This document shows, piece after piece, positions 7,012-15,608 of a stretch of DNA of 38,054 nucleotides. Both the position numbers and the translations under genes were made by a program. The notes below the pieces were generated by a model, which worked only from the letters and a program-made list of their open reading frames with translations, did not search any database and was not told the origin of the DNA. Location of the stretch: contig NZ_RAIQ01000012.1 of assembly GCF_003625475.1 (NCBI RefSeq), positions 1-38,054 of the forward strand, written 5' to 3'. The stretch is from Butyrivibrio sp. X503 (GTDB taxonomy: Bacteria; Bacillota; Clostridia; Lachnospirales; Lachnospiraceae). Numbering within the stretch: the stretch's first letter is position 1; each line of letters starts with the position of its first letter.

Positions 7012-8940
7012 ATGCTTGAAGGTATTTTGATGGGAAGCCTTAATTTTTTGATAGCTTCTCTGGCAGTCAGTTTAACAAGTATTTTATGTATGGTTGTTAT
7101 CAGGAAGAAAAAGAATGCTAGGAACCGTCTTATTATTGCGCTCTTAATTATTGTTTTTGTAGATTCGCTTATGGGAATGACTTCGGCAATTTCTTATGCT
7201 TCCTCAGCACCTTATTTTGTCAGGATAACTTTGTGCTATTTTCCTAAGTATATCTATTATTCCACGCATTTTCTTATGATGCCCATCTTTTATTACTACA
7301 TTATAAGAGTGTGCGGAATCTATCACAGGCTGACCAAGAAGCATTTCTGGATCATGGGACTTCCCGTATTTGTACTTGAAGCGCTTGTTTTTTCCAATCC
7401 TTTTACCAAGATAACCTTCTATGCAAATTCGGATCTTATTTTCCACAGAGGTCCGCTAGTTTATGTGGCTTATGTTATCAGCGCACTGTATTTTGTTTTC
7501 TGTATTGTCACGCTGGTGATCTATTGGACCAATATCGATAAGTTAAAAAAGATCTCACTTGTTTATTTCCTTGCACTTGCGGTTGTCGGAATAGTGGTTC
7601 AGATGATGTTCCCCGCATTTAACTGCGAGCTTTTGTGCGAAGCGGTCGGACTTATGGGAATCATGATCATTCTGGAAAAAGACGATGACAGAGCGGATTC
7701 GATCACGGGTCTTTTTAACAGAAATGCTCTTATGACCGATCTTGATAAGAATATTTTCCTTAAAAAAGAATTTCATGTTATCTGTATAAGGATTGAGAAT
7801 GTTGAGCTGTATCAGACAATAGTCGGATATGACTGTTTTGAACTCGTTAAGCAGGAGATAGCGAAGTATCTTTTTACCGCGGCGGAGAAATTTGATGTAT
7901 ACACGGATGAAATATCCTGCTTTTACATAATATGCCCGCAGGCCAGAGAGAAGGAAGTTAAGAAACTTATATTTAATGTAAAGACAAGGTTTGACAAGAG
8001 CTTTAAGGTCAAGAAGCAGGAGATATACGTAAATCCCGTTATCCTTTGTGTGAGCTGTCCTGATATGTTTTCAAGTACGGAAGACATTATGCTTCTGGGA
8101 GAATCGACGATAAGCGACAACGACTACGGAAGCATTTTTATGTGGCATGATCTTGATGAAGTAAAGAGAAGGATTGATGTTGAAAAGGCTATAGTAAGAG
8201 GCATTAACAGCAGGCGCTTTAAAGTAAAATATAAACCCATTTATTCCAAGAGCGACCTTAAGTTAAGAGGTGCGGAGGCTCTTATTACGCTTGAAGATAC
8301 CGATATGGGTGAAGTGTCTTTTGAAGAGCTTATAAGTGTTGCCGAGAAATATAATCTTGAAGAAGTTATGCAAAAGATGATGATAGAGGATATCTTTGAT
8401 TTCCTTGACGGCGAGTTTGAAGAGGCTGTATCAGGCTCTTTTGACGTGATGCTTATACATGCGCTTTCCAAGAAGGTACTAAATGAAGATATGACGAGTG
8501 CCATTACCAAGCTTGTAGCTAAGTACAATATTGATGTTACGGGTATCGCCGTAGATATCAGCCAGAATATTTTTGACGCGGACGGAAAGAGCGCAGCTTA
8601 TGCTCTGACTGAGCTTAAAAAGAGTGATATTCGTGTGTTCCTGGGAGATTACAGGATAAGCTACCTTGACGATAAGGACGACAATATTCCCGGCTTTGAC
8701 GGAGTTATCCTCAATATGAAATCTTTCATAGATAAGATGGGAATGTCGCAAGGTCGCATCACTCTCGGTAAAAAAGCGGATATGATAAAAGAGCTCGGAA
8801 AAAAGGTTCTTATTACGGGAGTAGAAACTGAGGAATACTATGATATGATAGAGGATATTTATGCTGATTATGTTTTTGGAAGTTACTTCTCGGTTCCGCT
8901 TTCGAAAGAGGATTTTGTAGAGGTGCTCAAAAACGGATAA
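7012..8940 (+). CDS. Seven-helix membrane protein with degenerate GGDEF and EAL domains
   Basis: The protein has 642 residues and repeats the architecture of the previous gene: seven hydrophobic segments to about residue 220, the shared CELLCEAVGLMGIMIILEK and DDDR junction, then 'TGLFNRNALM'. The GGDEF loop is replaced by VYTDEISCFYIIC. Residues about 385-640 are EAL-like. GAEALITLE keeps E-A-L but lost the Arg, the usual E-x-T-E motif is DISQ, the D-D-F-G-T-G loop is LGDYRIS, the K-x-D is NMKS, and the final Q-G-Y is VFGSYF; only ITGVETEE is kept. Both enzyme domains are therefore probably inactive, serving as binding or scaffold domains. It is followed after only 12 bases by the tethered binding protein, which suggests co-transcription. 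Confidence 0.85.
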   Translation: MLEGILMGSLNFLIASLAVSLTSILCMVVIRKKKNARNRLIIALLIIVFVDSLMGMTSAISYASSAPYFVRITLCYFPKYIYYSTHFLMMPIFYYYIIRVCGIYHRLTKKHFWIMGLPVFVLEALVFSNPFTKITFYANSDLIFHRGPLVYVAYVISALYFVFCIVTLVIYWTNIDKLKKISLVYFLALAVVGIVVQMMFPAFNCELLCEAVGLMGIMIILEKDDDRADSITGLFNRNALMTDLDKNIFLKKEFHVICIRIENVELYQTIVGYDCFELVKQEIAKYLFTAAEKFDVYTDEISCFYIICPQAREKEVKKLIFNVKTRFDKSFKVKKQEIYVNPVILCVSCPDMFSSTEDIMLLGESTISDNDYGSIFMWHDLDEVKRRIDVEKAIVRGINSRRFKVKYKPIYSKSDLKLRGAEALITLEDTDMGEVSFEELISVAEKYNLEEVMQKMMIEDIFDFLDGEFEEAVSGSFDVMLIHALSKKVLNEDMTSAITKLVAKYNIDVTGIAVDISQNIFDADGKSAAYALTELKKSDIRVFLGDYRISYLDDKDDNIPGFDGVILNMKSFIDKMGMSQGRITLGKKADMIKELGKKVLITGVETEEYYDMIEDIYADYVFGSYFSVPLSKEDFVEVLKNG

Positions 8941-8952
8941 GGATCTTGGGGT

Positions 8953-9975
8953 ATGAAAAAATGGGGTATAGCAGCTCTTTTTGTAATTTTGGTGGCTGCG
9001 CTTGTCATATATATTGACTGGAGAGGAAGAAGCTATGAGATAGAGGAGGGCGATAAGCTTGTTGTCGTTTCGCCGCATCCTATCGAGTTTATGATCCCTC
9101 TTATACAGGAATTTGAAAATGAGACGGACATTACCGTGGACCTCAAAAGCATGGGAACGTCCGCAGCGATAGACAGCATAGTAAATGATGATAATGTAGA
9201 TATTATGTGGGGCGGATCGCTTCTTTCGGTCGGCCCTTACATAGATAATTTCTATTCGTACGAAACTCCCAACAAAAAAGATTTTATGTATACCTTTACC
9301 AATGAGAACAGCGCGGTGACATGTTTTTCCGATGTGCCCAGCGTTCTTATGGTCAACACCGATCTCATCGGAGACATTGATATATTGGGATATAAGGATC
9401 TTTTGAATCCCGCTCTCAGAGGTAAAATAGCTTTTGCGGATCCCGGAAGATCATCGTCTTCTTTTGAGCACCTTGTTAATATGCTCTATGCGATGGGAGA
9501 CGGAGATCCCGAAAACGGCTGGGATTATGTGGAAAGCTTTATTTCGCAGCTTGACGGTAATCTTCTTGAGAGTTCATCTGTTGTTTATCAGGGTGTTGCC
9601 AACGGTAAGTATGCGGTCGGTCTTACTTTTGAAGAGGCCGCTGTTACCATGCTTAAAAGCGATAAGCATGTAAGTATTGTTTATATGAATGAGGGAGTTG
9701 TAATGACTCCCGATGGGATCTATATATCCAAGAATTCAAAAAGACTTGAAAATGCTAAGAAATTTGTGGACTTTATGACATCCAAGGATGCGCAGCAATA
9801 TATGGCGAGTGACCTCGGAAGAAGGTCCGTGAGAAGAGACGTTGAATCTTCGATCCTTGTTGTCCCGAGGTATAAGATAAACAATCTTCCCGTAGACAGA
9901 AATAGAGTCATCGCAAATAAAGACAAGTGGATAGAAGAGTTTAACAGGATCCGGAAGGAGGACGACAATGGCTAA
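8953..9975 (+). CDS. Membrane-tethered solute-binding protein, sensor component (PgtC-like)
   Basis: The protein has 340 residues. It has an uncleaved N-terminal membrane helix (residues about 4-22) with no lipobox cysteine, so it is tethered rather than lipidated. The rest follows the ABC family 'Fe3+-type' binding-protein fold (SBP_bac_6/PgtC-like): LVVVSPHPIEFMIPLIQEFE, then VDIMWGGSLLS, LLNPALRGKIAFADPG, GVANGKYAVGLTFEEA, and TPDGIYISKNSKRLENAKKF. The paired tyrosines that bind ferric ion in FbpA-type proteins are absent at the 'GLTFEEA' position. It overlaps the kinase gene by 8 bases. By analogy with Salmonella PgtC-PgtB-PgtA, it probably presents ligand to the kinase rather than to a permease. 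Confidence 0.85.
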   Translation: MKKWGIAALFVILVAALVIYIDWRGRSYEIEEGDKLVVVSPHPIEFMIPLIQEFENETDITVDLKSMGTSAAIDSIVNDDNVDIMWGGSLLSVGPYIDNFYSYETPNKKDFMYTFTNENSAVTCFSDVPSVLMVNTDLIGDIDILGYKDLLNPALRGKIAFADPGRSSSSFEHLVNMLYAMGDGDPENGWDYVESFISQLDGNLLESSSVVYQGVANGKYAVGLTFEEAAVTMLKSDKHVSIVYMNEGVVMTPDGIYISKNSKRLENAKKFVDFMTSKDAQQYMASDLGRRSVRRDVESSILVVPRYKINNLPVDRNRVIANKDKWIEEFNRIRKEDDNG

Positions 9976-11632
9976 AGAAGTGCGTTCCTTTCAGGAAAAC
10001 ATAAGAAGAACGTTTATAAGATTTTCTATCGTACCCGTCGCTGCGATCGTTATGGCTGCGATGATACTGTTTGTCTTTTCCTGGCTCACATTTATGGCAT
10101 CATCCAATGAACAGGAAAACAAATCGGCAAGCGAAGAGATAGCCGGAAAGCTTGATGTATACTGCAGCATGGTTGATAAGGTCGCTGCCAAGCTCAAAAA
10201 AGAAAACTATGATGTATCAAAGAATGATGTTTTTAGGATACTGTATGAGGATACCTCGGAGTACGGTGACATCGGAAATCTTCTGATAATGTCACCTTCG
10301 ATGGAAGCTCTTTTTTCAAGTAAAGATCATGTACCTGTATTTCTTACGCAGTCCGAGTATTCGAACTGGGGAGTCTGGAATGTGATAAGTACTTATAAAG
10401 GACAGACAAAGGTTACGTTGTACAGCGGCAATCTCTGCGTTTCAAAAGGCATTTATGAAGGCGGCAGATTACAGGCTGCGGTGGTGTACATTATTCCAAA
10501 AGAAGTCATGTCGTCCGTTATCAGTAATCAGAACAGATACGTTATCATAACGGACAAGCACGGATGGGTCTATACGGCAAATACCAGAGGGCTGCAGGAT
10601 GAGTTTGGACAGATAGATAATACGATAAGCTCGGAAGTCGGCTTTGTTAAACTGGACGGCAATCTTTATTATTCGTACAGAACGGAGCTTAAAAAGGGAC
10701 TGATCGTCTATACTGTGAACGACGTCAACAGAAGCGTTCATATGATATGGGCCATAATCGCCATTATCGTGGTCATATTCCTTGCGATCGCTCTTATCAC
10801 GGTAAAGAGCACAGCCATAAGTTCTGTGAGATATACAAGAGATATCAAAAAGATCGAAGATGCTTTTGAGGAGGTTCAGAAAGGTAAGCTCGACGTCAAC
10901 CTCGATATTCACAGTAGCAAGGAGTTTCAGATAATCGGTGACGATTTTAACGAGATGCTTGAAGGCCTTAAGGAGCAGATAGGCAGGAATAAAGAGCTTG
11001 CGGAGAACGTTGCTTTTTCGCAGGTTAAGCAGCTTGAGAGCCAGTTTAATCCGCACTTTATTTTTAATACGCTCGATAATATCAGGTTCATGGCCAGGAT
11101 TGATGCGGTCGCTGCCGACAAGATGATAGTTTCTTTGTCGGGGCTTTTGCGCTACAGTATCAAGGAAGTAAGGGAAGAGGTCACGGTAAAAGAGGACCTC
11201 GATCATTTGCAGTATTACCTGAATATCCTGCAGATCAGATTTAACAAGCGATTTGCCTATTCGATAGAAGTTCAGGATGATATTATGGACTGTCTGATAC
11301 CTAAGCTTCTTATACAGCCTCTTTTGGAGAATGCCGTTAAATACGGCTTTAACGGTCAGGAGAAGCTTACGGTAAGTATCAGAGGTTACCAGATGCAGGA
11401 GAAACTGATCTTTATCTGCGAGGATGACGGCGCAGGAATAGATGAGGAGCTTCTTGAAGAGATAAGGACCAATCTCAAGGCGGAAAACAACACATCGTCA
11501 CACTACGGTCTTTACAATATCCATCGAAGGATAAGTCTTATGTATAACGGTGATTTCGGACTTGATATTTCAAGTAAAAAGAACGAGGGAACGCTTGTAA
11601 GGATCACGGTTCCAAAGCGCGTTGCCGAGTAA
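9968..11632 (+). CDS. Sensor histidine kinase, YesM/LytS type
   Basis: The protein has 554 residues and an AAGGAGG site inside the end of the previous gene. Membrane helices at about 16-42 and 259-281 enclose a ~215-residue extracellular domain. A HAMP linker follows. The phosphorylated His363 is in LESQFNPHFIFNTLDNIRF (His_kinase family). The ATP-binding domain shows LIQPLLENAVKYGFNG (N-box), EDDGAGID (G1) and HYGLYNIHRRISLMYNG (G2). The extracellular part probably contacts the tethered binding protein encoded by the overlapping upstream gene. Its regulator follows 32 bases downstream. The large ORF on the opposite strand (10469-11206) is a shadow. Confidence 0.93.
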   Translation: MAKEVRSFQENIRRTFIRFSIVPVAAIVMAAMILFVFSWLTFMASSNEQENKSASEEIAGKLDVYCSMVDKVAAKLKKENYDVSKNDVFRILYEDTSEYGDIGNLLIMSPSMEALFSSKDHVPVFLTQSEYSNWGVWNVISTYKGQTKVTLYSGNLCVSKGIYEGGRLQAAVVYIIPKEVMSSVISNQNRYVIITDKHGWVYTANTRGLQDEFGQIDNTISSEVGFVKLDGNLYYSYRTELKKGLIVYTVNDVNRSVHMIWAIIAIIVVIFLAIALITVKSTAISSVRYTRDIKKIEDAFEEVQKGKLDVNLDIHSSKEFQIIGDDFNEMLEGLKEQIGRNKELAENVAFSQVKQLESQFNPHFIFNTLDNIRFMARIDAVAADKMIVSLSGLLRYSIKEVREEVTVKEDLDHLQYYLNILQIRFNKRFAYSIEVQDDIMDCLIPKLLIQPLLENAVKYGFNGQEKLTVSIRGYQMQEKLIFICEDDGAGIDEELLEEIRTNLKAENNTSSHYGLYNIHRRISLMYNGDFGLDISSKKNEGTLVRITVPKRVAE

Positions 11633-11664
11633 GAGTTTTTATTGTTCATAGAGGTATTTTACAA

Positions 11665-12432
11665 ATGTACAGAGTTTTGATCGTTGAAGATGAGGATATC
11701 ATCAGAAAAGGAATTGCATATACGATGGACTGGATGGGCATGGGGTGCACCATCGCGGGAGAGGCCTGCAACGGAAAAGAGGGGCTTGATAAGATAAAAG
11801 AGCTTGAGCCCGATATTGTTCTTGCGGATATCATGATGCCTGTTATGGACGGGATAGAAATGATAAGGGAGGCCAAGAAAAGAGGAATAGGCGATTTCAA
11901 GAGCATCATCCTTACAAGCTATGCGGATTTTGAATACGCCAAAGCGGCGATAGATCTTGATGTATCCGCATATCTTATGAAGCCAGCTTCGGAGGATGAG
12001 CTAAAAAAAGACATAGAGAAGATAATCGGAGAGATTGAAAAAGAGCATCGTTTCAAGGAGTTTTCCAAGAAGCAAAAGTCTGCCGAAGATCTCGATGCTG
12101 TTTTTATCAAGCAGGATAAAGACAATGACTATGTAAAGTATGTTCTTGATGCCACGAAGGAGCGCTATGCGGAGAAGATAAGTATCGAGCTTTTCTCCGA
12201 GCAGCTTGGAGTATCGGGAAGTTACTTATCGCGTAAATTCAAAGAGGCCACAGGTACAAGCTATCTTGATTTCCTTAATAAGTATCGTGTTCAGCAGGCA
12301 ATTCGCCTCCTCGAGACCGGCAAGTACAAAGTATATGAAGTGTCGGATATGACGGGATTTTCCGATTATAAGCATTTCAGCACTGTTTTTAAGCGCTATA
12401 CGGAAGTTGCACCGTCGGAGTTTTTGAACTGA
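11665..12432 (+). CDS. AraC-type response regulator (YesN family)
   Basis: The protein has 255 residues. Residues 1-120 form a receiver domain: acidic pocket VEDED at 7-11, phosphoacceptor Asp55 in VLADIMMPVMDG, Thr/Ser at ILTSYADFEYA, and Lys in LMKPASEDE. Residues about 150-255 are the double helix-turn-helix of AraC/XylS proteins: ELFSEQLGVSGSYLSRKFKE and VYEVSDMTGFSDYKHFSTVF. The linker is short. It is phosphorylated by the preceding kinase and probably activates the ABC importer operon starting at 12616. A terminator ends this operon 43 bases after the stop. Confidence 0.93.
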   Translation: MYRVLIVEDEDIIRKGIAYTMDWMGMGCTIAGEACNGKEGLDKIKELEPDIVLADIMMPVMDGIEMIREAKKRGIGDFKSIILTSYADFEYAKAAIDLDVSAYLMKPASEDELKKDIEKIIGEIEKEHRFKEFSKKQKSAEDLDAVFIKQDKDNDYVKYVLDATKERYAEKISIELFSEQLGVSGSYLSRKFKEATGTSYLDFLNKYRVQQAIRLLETGKYKVYEVSDMTGFSDYKHFSTVFKRYTEVAPSEFLN

Positions 12433-12475
12433 AGGAAAAACCCGGTTCTGCCGGAATTTATGGACCGATATCATG

Positions 12476-12513
12476 AAAAATGAACCTTTGGATTATAGGA
12501 GGTTCATTTTTTT
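12476..12513 (+). terminator. Terminator of the signalling operon
   Basis: A 12-bp stem, AAAAATGAACCT (12476-12487) with AGGTTCATTTTT (12500-12511), ends in a T run. It separates the sensor operon from the ABC operon. Confidence 0.85.
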
Positions 12514-12583
12514 GTTCAGAAAATCGGATAACTAAACAGAAATATAGGTATTTATGGATGAGTCTTTTTTCTAGAATAGTATT

Positions 12584-12600
12584 ATCAAATTTTATTTGAT
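12584..12600. promoter_or_regulatory. Perfect inverted repeat at the ABC operon leader, possible operator
   Basis: ATCAAAT (12584-12590) and ATTTGAT (12594-12600) are perfect arms with a 3-base centre, between a weak -10 (TAGTAT, 12577-12582) and the ribosome binding site. The poor -35 (ATGGAT) fits a promoter that needs an activator. The repeat could bind a regulator or form a leader hairpin near the ribosome site. Confidence 0.4.
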
Positions 12601-12615
12601 GAAAGGAGAAGGATA

Positions 12616-13791
12616 ATGAAAAAGAGACTAGCAATGGTATTGGCGGGACTTATGGCGCTCAGTATTGTAGGATGTGGTGCTGATTCCACTCCCGCAGCGC
12701 CCGAGGCAGCTCCCACTGAGGAGGCGAAACCTGAAACAGCAGAGCCTGCAGAGGAGACAGCTACAGAGGCTGCCGGTGACACAGCCAATTTAGATGAACT
12801 TATTGAAGCTGCAAAGGCAGAGGGCGAGCTTGTTGTTTACGGTTCTTGCGAAGAAGAGTATCTGGCAGCTGCTTGCGAGCACTTTGAGGAGCTTTACGGA
12901 GTAAAGGTTACATATCAGAGACTTTCAACCGGTGAGGTTCAGAGTAAGATAGAAGAAGAGAACGGCAATCCTTCAGGTGACGTTTGGTTCGGCGGCACAA
13001 CCGATCCTTACAATGTTGCTGCAAGCGAAGGACTTCTTGAGGCATATGATGCACAGAATGCCAGCCATCTTTTGAGCGATATGTATCGCGATGCTGATGG
13101 TTATTGGTATGGAATTTATAAAGGAATCCTCGGATTCATGGTTAATGTTGATGAGCTTCAGCGTATGAACGTTGATACTCCCAAGGATTGGAAGGATCTT
13201 CTTGATCCCAAGTATAAAGGTCTTATCTGGCTTTCAAACTACAACACAGCCGGAACCGCTAAGCTTGTTATCAACACAATGATCCAGAAGTATGGTCATG
13301 ACGAGGGCATCCAGTACCTTGTAGATCTTGATAAGAACATTGAGGTTTATACAAAGTCAGGTTCAGGCCCATCTAAGAATGTTGGTACAGGTGAGTGTGT
13401 TGTCGGAATCGGCTTCCTTCACGATGGTATCACACAGATCGTTGATAACGGATACGGCAACATCGGACTTATCATTCCTTCATCAGGAACATCATTCGAA
13501 GTTGGTGCAACAGCTATCTTCAAGGGAGCTAAGCATCCCAATGCAGCTAAGCTTTGGATCGAGTATGCTCTTAGCCCTGAATGCGTAGAGCTTGCAGCAC
13601 AGAACGGTTCATACCAGTTCCTTGTACTCGACAACGCACAGCAGCCCGAAGTAGCAGCACAGTTCGGCCTTGATCCCGAGAACGTTATGGAATATGACTT
13701 TGCGGATGCAAAAGAAAACACTCCCAAGTACATCGAAGAAGTTATGAACGCACTTGGCAGCGCTGCAGACGATCGTTTCCAGACTGAATAA
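12616..13791 (+). CDS. ABC importer binding lipoprotein
   Basis: The protein has 391 residues, with GAAAGGAGAAGGATA before the ATG. The lipoprotein signal is MKKRLAMVLAGLMALSIVGC, with Cys20 as the lipidated residue. An Ala/Glu/Thr/Pro-rich linker (about 21-58) lifts the binding domain off the membrane. The core follows the same SBP family as the tethered sensor protein (GELVVYGSCEEEYLAAACEHFEE, SGDVWFGGTTDP, LLDPKYKGLIWLSN, HPNAAKLWIEYALSPE). The FbpA tyrosine pair is missing: the equivalent segment is VVGIGFLHDG. The ligand is therefore probably not ferric ion; a phosphorylated or other small anion is possible but unproven. Codon choice is notably biased, as in highly expressed genes. Confidence 0.92.
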   Translation: MKKRLAMVLAGLMALSIVGCGADSTPAAPEAAPTEEAKPETAEPAEETATEAAGDTANLDELIEAAKAEGELVVYGSCEEEYLAAACEHFEELYGVKVTYQRLSTGEVQSKIEEENGNPSGDVWFGGTTDPYNVAASEGLLEAYDAQNASHLLSDMYRDADGYWYGIYKGILGFMVNVDELQRMNVDTPKDWKDLLDPKYKGLIWLSNYNTAGTAKLVINTMIQKYGHDEGIQYLVDLDKNIEVYTKSGSGPSKNVGTGECVVGIGFLHDGITQIVDNGYGNIGLIIPSSGTSFEVGATAIFKGAKHPNAAKLWIEYALSPECVELAAQNGSYQFLVLDNAQQPEVAAQFGLDPENVMEYDFADAKENTPKYIEEVMNALGSAADDRFQTE

Positions 13792-13806
13792 TCTTAAATG
13801 CATTAT

Positions 13807-13834
13807 GGGGCGGGTCATACTATAGATCCGCTCC
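13807..13834 (+). other. Intercistronic hairpin in the ABC operon
   Basis: GGGGCGGGTC (13807-13816) pairs with GATCCGCTCC (13825-13834) through 10 pairs, two of them G-U, with an 8-base loop. It is followed by ATTTATATT, not a proper T-tract. It probably protects the binding-protein mRNA or partly terminates transcription, giving more binding protein than permease. Confidence 0.55.
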
Positions 13835-13880
13835 ATTTATATTCCAACCAGCACTTTTTTACACAAGGAGGACTTACGCA

Positions 13881-15593
13881 ATGGCAAAGAGTCAAAGTGC
13901 CAGCCTTGACAGGAAGAAGCTGATGGCCGATCCCATTATGGTGACGACCATTGCGCTTTTGATTGTTTTTTTGACTGTGTTTATTCTGTATCCGCTTGCT
14001 ATTTTGCTTGTGGACAGTTTTGTTTCAGAGACGGGATTAACATTAGATACTTTTAAGCGTGTTATGGCGCTCCCGAATTTCAGACGCGCTATCGGAAACA
14101 CCTTGAAGGTAGGTTTTCTTGTAGGTATAGCATCGGCTCTCATAGGTCTTTTGTTTGCCTATGTCGAGGTGTATGTAAAACTGAGAACAAGATTCATGGA
14201 AGGTCTTTTCAGAGTTGTTTCCATGCTTCCCGTTGTTTCACCACCATTTGTACTTTCATTATCGATGATCATGCTTTTCGGTAAGGCAGGCATCATCACC
14301 CGTTTCCTTTTAAAGATTTACGATAACAGTGTTTACGGCTTCTGGGGAATCGCGATCGTTCAGACCCTTACGTTCTTCCCGGTTTGCTACATGATGCTAA
14401 AGGGTCTTCTTAAGAATATCGATCCTTCCTTGGAGGAAGCGGCAAGAGATATGGGCGCTTCCAGATTTAAGGTATTTAATACGGTTACATTACCACTGAT
14501 CCTTCCGGGACTCGGAAATGCGTTCCTCGTTACTTTTATCGAGTCGATCGCCGATTTCGCAAACCCGATGATCATCGGTGGTTCATACGATACACTTGCA
14601 ACAACAATTTATCTTCAGATCACAGGTGCGTACGACAAACAGGGCGCTGCTGCGATGGCGGTAGTTCTTTTGGGAATAACACTCCTTATGTTTGTTGTTC
14701 AGAAGTATTACCTGGAGGCTAAGAGCACGGCAACTCTTTCGGGAAAAGCATCAAGAGAGCGTATGCTCATCACCGACAAGAGCGTTACCGTTCCTCTTAC
14801 GATTCTTTGCTCGGCACTTGCGATCTTCGTTATTCTCATGTATATCTGTGTTCCTTTCGGAGCAATGTTCCGTACATGGGGATATGATTTCCACCTGACA
14901 TTTAAGTGGTTCGGACAGGTATTCAAGAAATACAAGGGCTTCAAGGCATTTAAGGACAGCTTTATCCTGTCACTTATTTCCGCGCCTATTACGGCTCTTT
15001 TGTCCATGATCATTTCTTATCTTGTTGTAAAGAGAAAGTTTAAAGCCAAAGGATTTATTGAGGCGGTTTCAATGCTTGCCATGGCTGTTCCCGGAACGGT
15101 TCTTGGTATCGGATACATCAGAGGTTTCTCGGGCGGACTTTTCGGAAGCGGAATCCTTCAGGGCTTATACGGAACAGGCGCGATCCTTGTTATCGTATTT
15201 ATCGTTCGAAGCCTTCCTACCGGAACACGAAGCGGTATCTCGGCTCTTCGTCAGATTGATAAGAGCATTGAAGAATCGGCTTACGACATGGGCGCTGACA
15301 GCTTTAAGGTATTTATGACGGTAACGCTTCCTCTTATTAAGGACAGCTTCCTTAGCGGATTCGTAACCTCGTTTGTACGAAGCATCACGGCTATCAGTGC
15401 GATCATTCTTTTGGTTACACCTTCGTACCTGCTCATTACCGTACAGATCAATGAGTTTGCAGAGAAGGGTGCATACGGAATTGCCTGCGCGTTTGCGTCA
15501 ATTCTTATTCTCATAACCTACAGTGCGGTGCTTATCATGAACATACTTATGAAGTATTTCGGAACAAGCCGCAGAGTACAGACAAACGATTAA
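13881..15593 (+). CDS. ABC importer permease, two fused modules
   Basis: The protein has 570 residues and a CAAGGAGG site. It carries two permease modules in one chain, about residues 20-285 and 300-565, each with about six membrane helices. Each module has its coupling 'EAA' loop that docks on the ATPase: EEAARDMGASRFKVFNTVTL near residue 185 and EESAYDMGADSFKVFMTVTL near residue 463. This fused form is normal for FbpB/ThiP/PhnU-type importers. It is encoded 89 bases after the binding protein and 15 bases before the ATPase. Confidence 0.93.
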   Translation: MAKSQSASLDRKKLMADPIMVTTIALLIVFLTVFILYPLAILLVDSFVSETGLTLDTFKRVMALPNFRRAIGNTLKVGFLVGIASALIGLLFAYVEVYVKLRTRFMEGLFRVVSMLPVVSPPFVLSLSMIMLFGKAGIITRFLLKIYDNSVYGFWGIAIVQTLTFFPVCYMMLKGLLKNIDPSLEEAARDMGASRFKVFNTVTLPLILPGLGNAFLVTFIESIADFANPMIIGGSYDTLATTIYLQITGAYDKQGAAAMAVVLLGITLLMFVVQKYYLEAKSTATLSGKASRERMLITDKSVTVPLTILCSALAIFVILMYICVPFGAMFRTWGYDFHLTFKWFGQVFKKYKGFKAFKDSFILSLISAPITALLSMIISYLVVKRKFKAKGFIEAVSMLAMAVPGTVLGIGYIRGFSGGLFGSGILQGLYGTGAILVIVFIVRSLPTGTRSGISALRQIDKSIEESAYDMGADSFKVFMTVTLPLIKDSFLSGFVTSFVRSITAISAIILLVTPSYLLITVQINEFAEKGAYGIACAFASILILITYSAVLIMNILMKYFGTSRRVQTND

Positions 15594-15608
15594 TGAAAGA
15601 GGTGTAAA

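Noticed and set aside
8479..9078. 199-aa minus-strand frame over the end of the GGDEF/EAL-like gene
   Set aside because: It crosses the end of one real gene and the start of another and shows no family features.
10469..11206. Long reading frame (245 aa) on the minus strand inside the ABC-linked kinase gene
   Set aside because: It is antisense to a kinase with all motifs intact, has no ribosome site and no recognisable domain. It is a by-product of codon bias.
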